DNA from: Actinomycetota bacterium
Lineage (GTDB): Bacteria; Actinomycetota; Acidimicrobiia; Acidimicrobiales; Ilumatobacteraceae
Length of the DNA stretch: 63,067 bases
Assembly: GCA_030685215.1 (NCBI GenBank)
Contig: JAUXQB010000026.1
Location: forward strand, 1-63,067
Direction: 5' to 3'
Part shown: in pieces, positions 48,915 to 57,635 of the stretch
How the letters are laid out: every line of letters starts with the position of its first letter
Numbering within the stretch: the stretch's first letter is position 1
The notes under the pieces: generated by a model
The model's input: only the letters and a program-made list of their open reading frames with translations
Told to the model about the DNA's origin: nothing
The model's database searches: none
Made by a program: the position numbers and the translations under genes

Positions 48915-50153
48915 TCAGTCGATGCCGAGCCACCCCGGCAGCTGCGTGATCGACTCGAGCTCGGCGAAGTGCTCGTCGTGCTCCACGTGCTCGAGCTCCC
49001 ACAGCAGCGGGTAGGGAACGTGCACGGCGGTGCCGCCCAGCGCCATCACCGGCAGGATGTCGCTGCGCACGCTGTTGCCCACCATGCACACCTGCTCGGC
49101 CGGCACGCCGAACTTGCGGAACAGCCGGTCGTAGCTGCCCGGATCCTTCTCCAGCACGATCTCGATGTCGGTGAAGTGATGCGCGAGACCGCTGGTCTCC
49201 ACCTTGTGGGTCTGGTGGATGAGGTCGCCCTTGGTGATGAGCACCAACCGGTAGTGCGCCCCCACCTGTGCCAGCACCTCCGGCACGTGCGGCAGCAACC
49301 GCACCGGCTCGGTGAGCGTGGCGCGGATCATGTCGAGCAGCTGACCGATGATGGCGGTGGGCACTCGTCCGTCGCTGATGGTGAGCGCAGCCTCGACCGC
49401 GCTCAGCCCGAACGCCTTCACGCCGTAGCCGTACGTGGAGAGGTTCTTGCGCTCGACCGCAGTGAGCGCCGCCTTCACGTCGATGCCGGCCGGCGCGAAC
49501 GGAGTGAGCAGCTCGACGAACCGGCGCTCGCTGGCGTCGAAGCCGTCCTCGCTGTGCCACAGCGTGTCGTCGGCGTCGAATGCGACGATGCCGAACGGAC
49601 GCGGTCCGGCCGGGAGGCGATTGGCGGCCTCGATCGACGAGAGCTCGTCGCCACCGATGCCTGCAACCTGCAGGACCTCTTGCAGGATCTCGGTCTTGCC
49701 GTCGATGTACACGTCGATGTCGTCGGTGCTGTCGGCGAGCGCGAGCTTCACCGCGCCGTAGCGGTCGCGCAGGTCGGGCCGCGCGCGCAGCACGTCGCGT
49801 ACGCCGCGATGGTTGCGCAACGACAGGCTGCCGTCGACCGAGACGTAGGTGTTGCGACGCACGCCGTCGTCGGGTGCTCGGAGCGCATGTCGGTCGGGGA
49901 TGCCCATCTCGCCCAGCCCCACGTAACCGACCGCCTCCAGCGCGGCGACTGCCGCGTCGACGTCGGCGCGCTCGACCACGATCGCGATGTCGATGATCGG
50001 CTTCGCCGCGAGGCCGGGCACCGCGGTGCTGCCCACGTGCTCGATGGCGATGACCGGCACGGCCACGAGCGCGGCGCGAAGGTCGGCGGCGATGGCCTCG
50101 AACTGGCGCGGCCATTCCGCGTCGTAGGAGACGACCTGGATCTGCCCGGTCAT
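48915..50153 (-). CDS. GrpB-HAD fusion protein
   Basis: 412 residues. Residues 1 to about 165 are a GrpB/UPF0157 domain (nucleotidyltransferase fold: YDAEWPRQFEA, IEHVGSTAVPGLAAKPIIDI with the G-S-T and two-Asp signature, NTYVSVDG, YGAVKLALA). Residues 185-412 are a HAD hydrolase: DADDTLW (Asp193, Asp195), LITKGD, and VGNSVRSDILP for the Mg-binding motif III/IV. The linker contains a short Glu-rich helix. A single polypeptide combining a nucleotidyltransferase-like and a phosphatase-like domain suggests opposing or sequential action on one substrate. No frame change separates the parts. Confidence 0.8.
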   Translation of the reverse strand: MTGQIQVVSYDAEWPRQFEAIAADLRAALVAVPVIAIEHVGSTAVPGLAAKPIIDIAIVVERADVDAAVAALEAVGYVGLGEMGIPDRHALRAPDDGVRRNTYVSVDGSLSLRNHRGVRDVLRARPDLRDRYGAVKLALADSTDDIDVYIDGKTEILQEVLQVAGIGGDELSSIEAANRLPAGPRPFGIVAFDADDTLWHSEDGFDASERRFVELLTPFAPAGIDVKAALTAVERKNLSTYGYGVKAFGLSAVEAALTISDGRVPTAIIGQLLDMIRATLTEPVRLLPHVPEVLAQVGAHYRLVLITKGDLIHQTHKVETSGLAHHFTDIEIVLEKDPGSYDRLFRKFGVPAEQVCMVGNSVRSDILPVMALGGTAVHVPYPLLWELEHVEHDEHFAELESITQLPGWLGID

Positions 50154-50166
50154 GCTGCGACCCGGG

Positions 50167-50532
50167 TCATCGGTGCAGAGCGTTGAGGTAGTTGTAGACG
50201 GTGATGCGGCTGACGCCCATCGCGTCGGCCACGTCCTCCACCGCACGGCGCAGGATGAAGGCACCGCGGTCGTCGAGCAGCCGGATGGCCTTCTGCTTCT
50301 CCTCACGCGACAGGCTGGGCAGCGGACCACCCATCTCGCGCTCCACCGACTCGATCAGTCGATCGAGGGCGCCGTGCAGCGGCGCCGGCCGCACTGCCGC
50401 GATGATCACGCCCTCCCACTTCAACGGCAGGTCGCCCGGCTCACGCTCGTCGGCGGCGACCAGCGACGCACCGAGCTGCTCGACGATCGGCTTGACGGCG
50501 AGCACGAGCGGGTGACGCGGCAACTTGCTCAC
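50167..50532 (-). CDS. Helix-turn-helix regulator, YheO-type C-terminus
   Basis: 121 residues from a GTG at 50532 that overlaps the upstream stop. The C-terminal 55 residues (SREEKQKAIRLLDDRGAFILRRAVEDVADAMGVSRITVYNYLN) match the helix-turn-helix that ends YheO/DauR-like regulators; the first 60 residues are a short alpha/beta part rather than the usual full PAS domain. It may autoregulate its operon or work on the thiamine-binding-like neighbour. Preceded by a small gene with which it is coupled. Confidence 0.62.
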   Translation of the reverse strand: MSKLPRHPLVLAVKPIVEQLGASLVAADEREPGDLPLKWEGVIIAAVRPAPLHGALDRLIESVEREMGGPLPSLSREEKQKAIRLLDDRGAFILRRAVEDVADAMGVSRITVYNYLNALHR

Positions 50533-50780
50533 GAAGCACCCGCCTGGCCGTCGACACGCTCGACGTGCAAGCTGACGTGCGTGGCGCCGTGGGCGAACGC
50601 CTCGGCCACGATGGCGCCCGACACTTCGGCGAGCTGCTGTTGGGTGACCGAGCACGACGAACCGAAGGGCCCGAACTCGACCTCGGCGCCCAGCGCCTCT
50701 GCGGCGGCGACAGCGGCGGTGACGTGCGGGCCGGGGTTGCCCTCGCGGAACGGCTCGATCGTGAACTCCAGCAGCAGCAC
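50529..50780 (-). CDS. Thiamine-binding-like protein (MTH1187/YkoF superfamily)
   Basis: 83 residues from a GTG at 50780. The sequence LEFTIEPFREGNPGPHVTAAVAAAEALGAEVEFGPFGSSCSVT and then HGATHVSLHVERV has the ferredoxin-like layout of the MTH1187 (UPF0045) family, which binds thiamine or similar molecules. Overlap with the following regulator gene implies joint expression. Confidence 0.62.
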   Translation of the reverse strand: MLLLEFTIEPFREGNPGPHVTAAVAAAEALGAEVEFGPFGSSCSVTQQQLAEVSGAIVAEAFAHGATHVSLHVERVDGQAGAS

Positions 50781-50860
50781 GCCAGCGATGGTAGCGACCC
50801 GTTACCGCCATCGATGCCGTGGGACACGAGCGTTCAGCAGCGACGGTCGCGGAGCGCCCG

Positions 50861-51181
50861 TCAGACACAGTCGACGGCCACCGCCAGCGCAGCGCACACC
50901 TCCCGCATCCGAGTGTCGCTCAACCGTCCCATCCGTTCGACGAGCACGCCGAGGGCGAGAGACTGAGTGGCGTCGAGCTGCAGCACGCAACGTCGGCGAA
51001 CCGGATCGTCCGTCGGTTCGAGCACCACCTCGGTCGCCAGACCGCGTTCGTTCGTGGTCGCGTACGCGACCAGCACGCGTCGCAGGCGCGGGATCGCCTG
51101 ATCGCGGGTGAGCACCACGCATGGGCGCCTGCCCGCGTCGGGGGTCTCGCACCACCAGAGCTCACCCCTCGCCGGCACCAT
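50861..51181 (-). CDS. MazF/PemK-like toxin
   Basis: 106 residues from ATG 51181 (RBS GAGGGG). The N-terminal [24 protein letters not shown] is the MazF beta-barrel start, with RPCVVL as the conserved Arg-Pro strand; later VVLEPTDD and [18 protein letters not shown] complete the fold. MazF toxins are sequence-specific endoribonucleases. The start lies inside the 3' end of the antitoxin gene (20-bp overlap), the usual order antitoxin-toxin. Confidence 0.78.
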   Translation of the reverse strand: MVPARGELWWCETPDAGRRPCVVLTRDQAIPRLRRVLVAYATTNERGLATEVVLEPTDDPVRRRCVLQLDATQSLALGVLVERMGRLSDTRMREVCAALAVAVDCV

Positions 51182-51431
51182 GCGACCCCTCGGCGCGATT
51201 GGCTCGGTCGACGGACTGCATGAACGACTCGAGATCACCCCACTCGTCGGGGGTGTCGAGCGGGATGCGATCGTACGCCTCGTAGGAACGATCGATCTCC
51301 GCCCTCCGGTGCGCGGCCACGAGGGCTGCGAGCGCCGCGTCGATGACCGCCGCGTCGTTGCCGAAACCCAGCGCGCGGGCGGCAGTGAGCGTGGCCTCAT
51401 CGACGGTGGTGCTGATTCGAACCCGACTCAT
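51162..51431 (-). CDS. Ribbon-helix-helix antitoxin
   Basis: 89 residues. It begins [22 protein letters not shown], a ribbon-helix-helix DNA-binding motif; the second half ([28 protein letters not shown]) is acidic and helical, the probable toxin-binding tail. It should bind the palindrome 51439-51460 overlapping its own promoter region. The pairing with the MazF-like toxin is supported by gene order and overlap. Confidence 0.75.
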   Translation of the reverse strand: MSRVRISTTVDEATLTAARALGFGNDAAVIDAALAALVAAHRRAEIDRSYEAYDRIPLDTPDEWGDLESFMQSVDRANRAEGSHGAGEG

Positions 51432-51460
51432 GCCACTACTGTGGCACATCTCTGCCACAG
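51431..51460. promoter_or_regulatory. Operator palindrome of the toxin-antitoxin pair
   Basis: CTGTGGCA (51439-51446) and TGCCACAG (51453-51460) form a perfect 8-bp inverted repeat with a 6-bp spacer. A third half-site TGCCAC (51431-51436) at the antitoxin start is itself palindromic with the middle GTGGCA. Three half-sites suggest cooperative binding by the ribbon-helix-helix dimer. Confidence 0.65.
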
Positions 51461-51463
51461 CCA

Positions 51464-51733
51464 TCAACGAGCGCCCATCACCCGCTGCAGGTCGTTGCTG
51501 CGGCTGATGCAATCGTTGCCGGCGGCATCGAAGGCCTGGTTGAGCTTGCCCAGCGCGGTGCGGAACGAGGTGTTCCACTCGTTCTCGAACTGGTCGCGGG
51601 CGGGGCCGGTCCAGGCGGTGCCGGCCAGCGATGAGCTGACCGTGCTCATCACCTGCTCGATGCTGGTGATCTGCTGCTTCAGGGAGCGACCGAGGGCTGC
51701 GAGCTGCTCAGGGTTGGCGCCGTACATCGACAT
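51464..51733 (-). CDS. WXG100-family protein
   Basis: 89 residues, helical hairpin with the central [15 protein letters not shown] (W-x-G variant WTG) between helices, typical length for WXG100 (ESAT-6-like) proteins secreted by type VII systems. The C-terminal YxxxD/E signal is absent. No eccC or other type VII gene is nearby, so secretion cannot be inferred. Ribosome binding site GGAAGGA before ATG 51733. The stop is next to the antitoxin operator. Confidence 0.75.
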   Translation of the reverse strand: MSMYGANPEQLAALGRSLKQQITSIEQVMSTVSSSLAGTAWTGPARDQFENEWNTSFRTALGKLNQAFDAAGNDCISRSNDLQRVMGAR

Positions 51734-51810
51734 GGTGGTGTCCTTCCGCGGCGGGCCCGATGCGCGCCGTCACCCGTACTGGGCACAGCGAGATGCCACG
51801 ATCGGCAAAC

Positions 51811-52317
51811 TCAGCGTGCGTCGAGCAGCGGCAGCAGCAGCGCGACGTTGTCGGGTACGAACCGCTCCGCCGTCATCAGCTCGGTGAGCTGCGGCCGAGT
51901 GACCCAACGCACCTCCGCGATCTCGCCGTCGGTGAACGTGAACGGTCCGTCGTGCACGGTGAGGAACCCGCGGCCGATCATCGCCACCGACTCGTCGACG
52001 AAGCGGCCCTCGCCCAGCGACTCCATCTCTTCGGCGACGACGCCGAGCTCCTCGGCCAGCTCGCGGCGCGCTGCGGTCTCGTACGACTCACCGGCGGCGA
52101 CCACACCACCAGCGGCGAGGTCCCACATGCCGGGCCAGAGATCCTTCGTGTCGGCGCGTCGGTGCACCAGCAGGCGCCCGTCGCTGCCGAGCACGGCGAT
52201 CGAGACGGCGCGGTGCTGCAGTCGCTGCGCCCGCATCTCCGCGCGGGTGACGGTGCGCACCACCTGGTCGTCGTCGTCGACGATGTCGACCATCTCCTGC
52301 TGCGCGCGTGGCTCCAC
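51811..52317 (-). CDS. NUDIX hydrolase
   Basis: 168 residues. The Nudix box GGVVAAGESYETAARRELAEELGV is complete (Gx5Ex7REUxEExGU). The N-terminal part (VDIVDDDDQVVRTVTRAEM) is like IPP-isomerase/YfcD-type Nudix proteins that act on a pyrophosphate-linked small molecule. Start at GTG 52317, with ATG 52293 as alternative. Divergent from the M20 peptidase gene with only 23 bp between. Confidence 0.85.
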   Translation of the reverse strand: MEPRAQQEMVDIVDDDDQVVRTVTRAEMRAQRLQHRAVSIAVLGSDGRLLVHRRADTKDLWPGMWDLAAGGVVAAGESYETAARRELAEELGVVAEEMESLGEGRFVDESVAMIGRGFLTVHDGPFTFTDGEIAEVRWVTRPQLTELMTAERFVPDNVALLLPLLDAR

Positions 52318-52328
52318 GCCCCGTTGCC

Positions 52329-52334
52329 TAGCAT
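52329..52334 (+). promoter_or_regulatory. -10 box (TAGCAT) of the M20 peptidase gene
   Basis: TAGCAT ends 6 nt before the ATG at 52341 in a 23-bp divergent spacer, so both genes may use overlapping promoters. Confidence 0.5.
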
Positions 52335-52340
52335 GCGCCG

Positions 52341-53564
52341 ATGGAACTGACCACGCTGCGCGAAGAAGCCCGCGACCTGCTCGACGAGACCGTGGCGCTG
52401 CGGCGCACGCTGCACCGTTGGCCGGAGTTGGGCAACGACCTGCCCGTCACCCGCGAGAACGTGCTCGCCGCGCTGGAGGGTCTGCCGCTGCAGCTCACCC
52501 TCCACGAGACCACCAGCGGCATCGCCGCGATGCTCGACGGCGGCAAGCCCGGCCCCACCGTGCTACTGCGCGGCGACATGGACGCGCTGCCACTGCACGA
52601 GGACACCGACCTCGAGTTCGAGAGCGCCATCGACGGCCAGATGCACGCGTGCGGGCACGACACGCACACCGCGATGCTGGTCGGCGCCGCCAAGCTGCTC
52701 AGCGCGCGTCGCGACGAGATCCCCGGCCGCGTGCTGTTCATGTTCCAGCCCGGTGAGGAAGGGTTCGCCGGCGCGCAGTTCATGCTCGACGAGGGCCTGC
52801 TCGACGTGTCGGCCGCGGCCGACGGCAGCGAGTCGCCCATCACCGGCGCGTACGCCATCCACATCACCAGCAACCTGCCCAGCGGATGGGTCGCCAGCCG
52901 CGGCGGCACCATCATGGCGTCGGCCGACACGATGCTCATCACGGTCACCGGTCGCGGCGGGCATGCCAGCCAACCGCACAACGCGCTCGACCCCATCCCC
53001 ATCGCGTGCGAGATCGTGCAGGCGCTGCAGACCATGGTCACGCGCACCATCGACGTGTTCGACCCGGCGGTCGTCACGGTCGGGCGCATCAGCGCCGGCA
53101 CCACCAACAACGTCATCCCCGAGACCGCCGAGATCCTGGGCACCATCCGCACCGTCAGCGAACGCACACGCGGCAAGGTGCGCGACGGCATCCGCCGCGT
53201 CGCCGAAGGCGTTGCCGCCGCGCACGACGCGCAGGTCAAAGTCGAGTTCAACGACGGCTACCCGGTCACGGTGAACAACCCCGGCTCGGCCGACTTCGCG
53301 CTCGAGGTGGCCAAGGAGATCGTCGGCGAGCCGGCGACGGTGCGCTTCCCGAACCCGATCATGGGTGCGGAGGACTTCAGCTACGTACTCAATCGCCTGC
53401 CCGGAGCGATGATGTTCCTCGGCGGCACTCCGCTCGACAAGAACCCGGCCACCGCTGCGCCGAACCACAGCAACCGGGTGATGTTCGAGGAGGAGGCGAT
53501 GGTCAACGGCATCGCGCTCTACAGCGGCATGGCCCTTCGCCACCTCAGCGGCCTCCCCACCTGA
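52341..53564 (+). CDS. M20D-family amidohydrolase (N-acyl-amino acid hydrolase)
   Basis: 407 residues. Metal ligands HACGHDTHTAM, PGEEG (Glu), and MGAEDFS near the C-terminus, with the GGHAS motif of the lid domain; the RRTLHRWPEL N-terminus is the hippurate/IAA-amino acid hydrolase group. Hydrolyses amide bonds of N-acyl amino acids. Length as expected, no signal peptide. Confidence 0.88.
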   Translation: MELTTLREEARDLLDETVALRRTLHRWPELGNDLPVTRENVLAALEGLPLQLTLHETTSGIAAMLDGGKPGPTVLLRGDMDALPLHEDTDLEFESAIDGQMHACGHDTHTAMLVGAAKLLSARRDEIPGRVLFMFQPGEEGFAGAQFMLDEGLLDVSAAADGSESPITGAYAIHITSNLPSGWVASRGGTIMASADTMLITVTGRGGHASQPHNALDPIPIACEIVQALQTMVTRTIDVFDPAVVTVGRISAGTTNNVIPETAEILGTIRTVSERTRGKVRDGIRRVAEGVAAAHDAQVKVEFNDGYPVTVNNPGSADFALEVAKEIVGEPATVRFPNPIMGAEDFSYVLNRLPGAMMFLGGTPLDKNPATAAPNHSNRVMFEEEAMVNGIALYSGMALRHLSGLPT

Positions 53565-53652
53565 CCCCGCGCGCTCGGCCGGCACGAGCTGCGGACTCCG
53601 GGCGGTCGGGCGCGGAGCCCTGCCACGGCTGATCGGACCTCGCCGGCCGGAC

Positions 53653-56600
53653 TCAGGTGCGGAGGCGGAGGGTTTCCAGTTGGAAGGGACGCAGGGTGAG
53701 GTTGACGAAGCCGTCGGCGATGTCGAGCGAGTGCTCGGGCTCCTCGAGCAGGTTGCACCTGCTCGCGTCGGCGATGCGATCCGGCATGCGTACCGCCACC
53801 TGCGTGCGCGCGCCACACGCTTCGTAGAGGCGCACGATCAGGTCGCCGCTGCCGTCGTCGGCTCGCTTCACCGCGCTCACCTGCACGCCCGGGTGCTCGA
53901 CCGAGACCACCGGCGCAGGGTGTTCCGTCGCACTGCCGCGCACGGCTCGCAGCGGCGTGTTGAGCGCCTCCGCGTGGTGCAGCACCTCGTGCAACCCCGC
54001 GCCGTGTGGCAGCACGCCGATGGTGACCGTGTGCTGCCCATGGTCCTGCACGGGGTCGGGATACTTGGCCGCGCGGAGCAGTGACACCCGGATGCCACCA
54101 TCGTGCAGGGAGTGACCGAAGCGTCCGTCGTTGAGCACGGCCACGCCGAAACCGGGCTCGCTGAGGTCGACGAAGCGGTGGGCACACACCTCGAACTTCG
54201 CTGCGTCCCACGAGCTGCTCGCGTGCGTGGGGCGCAGCACGTGGCCGAACTGGATGTCGCACGCTGCCTCGCGTGCGTGCACGTCGAGCGGCACCATCAG
54301 CGAGAGCAGCTTCTCGTCCTCCTGCCAGTCGATGTGGAAGGTGAGGTCGACGCGGGGGCTGCCCGCGCGCACCGTGACGTGCTGATCGATGGACGATCGG
54401 CCGAACACGCGACGCACGCGGAGCGTGGCGACCAGCGGGCCGGAATCGACCACTTCGACCGACTGCACTCCGCCGATCGGCGCGCCAAGCCCCCGCGTCC
54501 ACTCCTCGACGTCCCACGCGTCGTACTCGACCGGGTGATCGGGTGCGAGCTCGAGTCGCAGCGCGCTGTCGACCGGCAGCAGCTCGCGTGCCGCGCGCAC
54601 GTCGATGATCGAAGTGATGTTGCCGTCGAGATCCCAGCTCACCGAGACGAGCGAGTTGGTGAACGACCGCTCGGTGACCGCGACGTGGTCGCTGGACGGT
54701 TGCGCCGCGAGGGGTGCGATGCCGAACGCCGGAGCGTGCACCAACACTGCAGTGGTGCCATCGTGCAGCACCTGTGACGGGCCGTCGCCTGCCGGCTCGG
54801 TGGTGGCGACGATCTCGACGCGATCGGTCGACGACGCATTCGCCACCGACGCCGATGCGGGCGCGATCAGCTCCATCGCCGCGTCGATCAGCTCGTCCAC
54901 GCGGCCGGCGATCTCGGTGTGCGCGGCCTCGGCGTCGTCGTGCACCCAGGTGATCGACGAGCCGGGGATGATGTCGTGGAACTGCTGCAAGAGCAGGTCC
55001 TTCCACAGCTCCTCCAGCTCGGCGGCCACCTCGGCCGGTGGCCCACCGGCGGTGGCCCACCACAGCTCGGCGTCGCGCAGCAGGCGCTCGCAGCGCCGGT
55101 TGCCGACCTTGGTCTTCGACTGGCTGGTGAGCGTGCCGCGGTGCATCTCGAAGTACAGCTCGCCGTTCCACACCGGCACCGCGGCACCGGCAGCGATCTC
55201 GGCCTCGATGGAGTCGAAGAAGTCGTCGGTGGTGCTCGGCGTGACCAGCGGTGCCCCGTCGAGCGAGCCGAAGCGACGGGCGCGCTCGATCATCTCGCGG
55301 GTCGGGCCACCGCCGCCGTTGCCGTGGCCGTACGGCATCAGCGACCAGTCGCTCCAGCCGTGGTCCTTGAAGTTCTTCTCGGAGAAGACCAGCTCCTCAC
55401 CGACCACGGTGGCGTTGTAGGTGTCGACCGGCGGGAAGTGCGTGAGCACCTGCGACCCGTCGAGCCCCTGCCATTGGAACGTGCTGTGCGGGAACCGGTT
55501 CTGCTTGTTCCAGCTCAGCTTCTGGGTGACGAAGCGATCGCAACCGCCGGCGCGGAAGATCTGCGGCAGGCTCGCCGGGTAGCCGAACACGTCGGGGATC
55601 CACACCTCCTTGCAGCGCGCGCCGAACCGGCTCTCGAAGTAGCGCTGGCCGTACACCATCTGGCGCACCAGACTCTCGCCGCTGGGCAGGTTCATGTCGG
55701 CTTCCACCCACATGCCACCCACCGGTTGCCACTGCCCACGGGCAACCCGTTCGCGCATGCGTTCGAACAGCGCCGGGTACTGGGTCTCCATCCAGTCGTA
55801 CTGCGCGGCCTGCGAGCACACGAACCGGTACTCGGGGTAGCGATCCATCATGCGCGTCGCGCTGGCGAAGGTGCGCGCGCACTTGCGCACAGTCTCGCGC
55901 AGCGGCCACAACCATGCCGTGTCGATGTGCGCATGCCCCACCGCCACCACCTGATGCGCGCCCGCGCGAGCAGGCAGCGCGAGTGAGGGTTGCAGCGCGC
56001 GACGGGCCGCGCCCGCGGTGCCGCCGATGTCGGTCATGTCGATGCAGTTGAACGCAGCCTCCAACTCGCGCAGCAGTCGTTGCCGCCGCTTGTCGGTGGC
56101 GGGCAGCGAGCTCATCAGCCCGAGCAGCACCTCCACGTCGAGCAGCAGGTGGAACACGGCGTCGTTGCGCACGGCCAGCGAGGCCTGCCGCAGCGAGTAG
56201 ATGGGAGTGTCGCCCGCCGTTTTCAGCGAGCCGAGATGGCCGTAGCGCGTGCCGGTCATGGGGAACGCGGGGTTGGCAGCAGCTTCCACCACGACCTGTA
56301 GCGGCCCCATCTGCGCTTCGGGCAGCGGAACCGCGGTGCGCCGCGGGTGGATGCCCTGCACCGGCTCGCCGCGACCATCGGCGCCGGGTACCCACACCAG
56401 GCCCTCGCTCTGGAAGCCGGCGGAGTCGGGGTGGAACCCGAGGTCGATGACCGCCTCCAGCTCGTCGCCCACCCAGTCGGCCGGCACGTCGGCCGAGAAT
56501 CGGAACCAGGTGGTGCCCCACGGGCGGCTCCACTTCGACCCGATGCTGAACGGACGTGCCTCGGTGGCGAGCGCAGCCATCGCCTCCGCGTACGACACCG

Positions 56601-56724
56601 GCTCACCCGGGGCGTCCCACGCCTCCACCCGCATCGGCACGCTGGCCGAGTACATCGCCGGCATCACCCGCTCGGTCAGTTCCCGTCGGATGCGTCGCTC
56701 CACCAACACCGAGTCGTCGTGCAT
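53653..56724 (-). CDS. GH38 alpha-mannosidase
   Basis: 1023 residues, normal for bacterial class II alpha-mannosidases. Zinc-binding HAHID (264-268) in VGHAHIDTAWLWPLRET, nucleophile Asp378 in WIPDVFGYPASLP, and the QDSYHD-like third region (FHDIIPGSSITWVHDD) define GH38; beta-sandwich domains follow. No signal peptide, so it acts on imported or intracellular mannosides. It may cooperate functionally with the GH130 operon 15 kb away. Convergent with the M20 gene. Confidence 0.9.
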   Translation of the reverse strand: MHDDSVLVERRIRRELTERVMPAMYSASVPMRVEAWDAPGEPVSYAEAMAALATEARPFSIGSKWSRPWGTTWFRFSADVPADWVGDELEAVIDLGFHPDSAGFQSEGLVWVPGADGRGEPVQGIHPRRTAVPLPEAQMGPLQVVVEAAANPAFPMTGTRYGHLGSLKTAGDTPIYSLRQASLAVRNDAVFHLLLDVEVLLGLMSSLPATDKRRQRLLRELEAAFNCIDMTDIGGTAGAARRALQPSLALPARAGAHQVVAVGHAHIDTAWLWPLRETVRKCARTFASATRMMDRYPEYRFVCSQAAQYDWMETQYPALFERMRERVARGQWQPVGGMWVEADMNLPSGESLVRQMVYGQRYFESRFGARCKEVWIPDVFGYPASLPQIFRAGGCDRFVTQKLSWNKQNRFPHSTFQWQGLDGSQVLTHFPPVDTYNATVVGEELVFSEKNFKDHGWSDWSLMPYGHGNGGGGPTREMIERARRFGSLDGAPLVTPSTTDDFFDSIEAEIAAGAAVPVWNGELYFEMHRGTLTSQSKTKVGNRRCERLLRDAELWWATAGGPPAEVAAELEELWKDLLLQQFHDIIPGSSITWVHDDAEAAHTEIAGRVDELIDAAMELIAPASASVANASSTDRVEIVATTEPAGDGPSQVLHDGTTAVLVHAPAFGIAPLAAQPSSDHVAVTERSFTNSLVSVSWDLDGNITSIIDVRAARELLPVDSALRLELAPDHPVEYDAWDVEEWTRGLGAPIGGVQSVEVVDSGPLVATLRVRRVFGRSSIDQHVTVRAGSPRVDLTFHIDWQEDEKLLSLMVPLDVHAREAACDIQFGHVLRPTHASSSWDAAKFEVCAHRFVDLSEPGFGVAVLNDGRFGHSLHDGGIRVSLLRAAKYPDPVQDHGQHTVTIGVLPHGAGLHEVLHHAEALNTPLRAVRGSATEHPAPVVSVEHPGVQVSAVKRADDGSGDLIVRLYEACGARTQVAVRMPDRIADASRCNLLEEPEHSLDIADGFVNLTLRPFQLETLRLRT

Positions 56725-56776
56725 GGCCCGAGGCTACGTGGCGCAGCCGCACCCGAAACCGCCGTGCCTGCCGCTC

Positions 56777-56820
56777 GTGTCGCGGCCCCACCGACTCACA
56801 CCCAGGTGGAGCCGCGACAC
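56777..56820 (-). terminator. Hairpin terminator after the DksA-like gene
   Basis: Arms GTGTCGCGGC/GCCGCGACAC (10 bp) followed inward, after one mismatch, by CCACC/GGTGG, with a 12-nt loop. It is 29 bp downstream of the DksA-like stop on the minus strand and upstream of the GH38 start. Confidence 0.6.
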
Positions 56821-56848
56821 GTGCGCATGTGAACGGGCGCGACGGCGG

Positions 56849-57253
56849 TCAGCTGGCGCAGGCGATGCAGCGGGTGGCACTGGGGAGGGCGAGCAGGCGT
56901 TCGAGGCCGATGAAGCCCTGGCAGTGCTCGCACACGCCGTAGCCGGGCTCCTCGATGCGCTCGCGTGCGGCCAGCATCGCGACCTTGTCCGCCTGGGACT
57001 GGCGCAGCAGTGCCGCCACCTGCTGGCGTTCGAACGCGATGGTGGTGCCCTCGGGGTCGTGCTCGTCGTCGACGTTCGACTGCGTCGCCGCCTCGACGAT
57101 GTCGTCGAAGCTGCCCGTCAACGACTCGATCTGCGCATCGAGGCGGATCAACTCGGCGAGCACGTGGCTGCGCAGCGCACGCCGATCGCGACTGGTGAGC
57201 ACGGGGACGGGAGGCACTCGCAGAGCATGGCTCGGACGGGGCGACCGCGCCAC
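56849..57253 (-). CDS. DksA/TraR-type zinc-finger protein
   Basis: 134 residues from a GTG at 57253. A long helical hairpin (SHVLAELIRLDAQIESLTGSF ... FERQQVAALLRQSQADKVAMLAARERIEE) precedes a zinc finger VCEHC ... RCIAC, the DksA C4 type. The helix tip residues of true DksA (DxxDxA) are not seen; instead a Asp/Glu cluster (NVDDEHDPEG) lies at the hairpin turn, so a role like RbpA-, CarD- or TraR-style RNA polymerase binding is possible. Divergent from the MmcQ-like gene with 16 bp between. Confidence 0.75.
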   Translation of the reverse strand: MARSPRPSHALRVPPVPVLTSRDRRALRSHVLAELIRLDAQIESLTGSFDDIVEAATQSNVDDEHDPEGTTIAFERQQVAALLRQSQADKVAMLAARERIEEPGYGVCEHCQGFIGLERLLALPSATRCIACAS

Positions 57254-57257
57254 TGGC

Positions 57258-57263
57258 TAACGT
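57258..57263 (+). promoter_or_regulatory. -10 box (TAACGT) of the MmcQ-like gene
   Basis: TAACGT with 6 nt to the ATG at 57270, leaderless layout. Confidence 0.45.
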
Positions 57264-57269
57264 CCGGGC

Positions 57270-57635
57270 ATGTCCACGACCGACCGCCCGTCGTCACCGG
57301 AGCTGTGGGCGCGGCTGCGCGCCATCTGCGACGACCTCCCCGACGTGAGCGACAAGCTCAGCCACGGTGAGCTGGCCTGGTCGGTGGGATCCGGGCGCAA
57401 GGCGCGCCAGTTCGCCACCACCTGGGACCACCACCACGACGACCGCAACGGCGTGCTCTTCGCCGCGCCACCCGGCGCCCAGGAGCATCTGGTCGCGGCC
57501 GACCCGGATCGCTACTTCCGACCGCCGTACTACGGGTCACGCGGCTGGGTGGGCATGTACCTCGACATCGCCGACGTCGACTGGGACGCGGTCGAGCTGC
57601 ACCTCGGCGACGCCCACGCGCACACCCGCGGGTAG
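57270..57635 (+). CDS. MmcQ/YjbR-family protein
   Basis: 121 residues. The pattern LSHGELAWSVGSGRKARQFATTWDHHHDDRNGVLFAAPPGAQEHLVAADPDRYFRPPYYGSRGWVGMYLD fits MmcQ/YjbR proteins, a CyaY-like fold with a supposed DNA-binding function (short paraphrase: F/W-rich strands, RPPYYG, GWVG). Cytoplasmic; function unknown. The next gene has its own leaderless promoter overlapping this gene's stop. Confidence 0.78.
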   Translation: MSTTDRPSSPELWARLRAICDDLPDVSDKLSHGELAWSVGSGRKARQFATTWDHHHDDRNGVLFAAPPGAQEHLVAADPDRYFRPPYYGSRGWVGMYLDIADVDWDAVELHLGDAHAHTRG

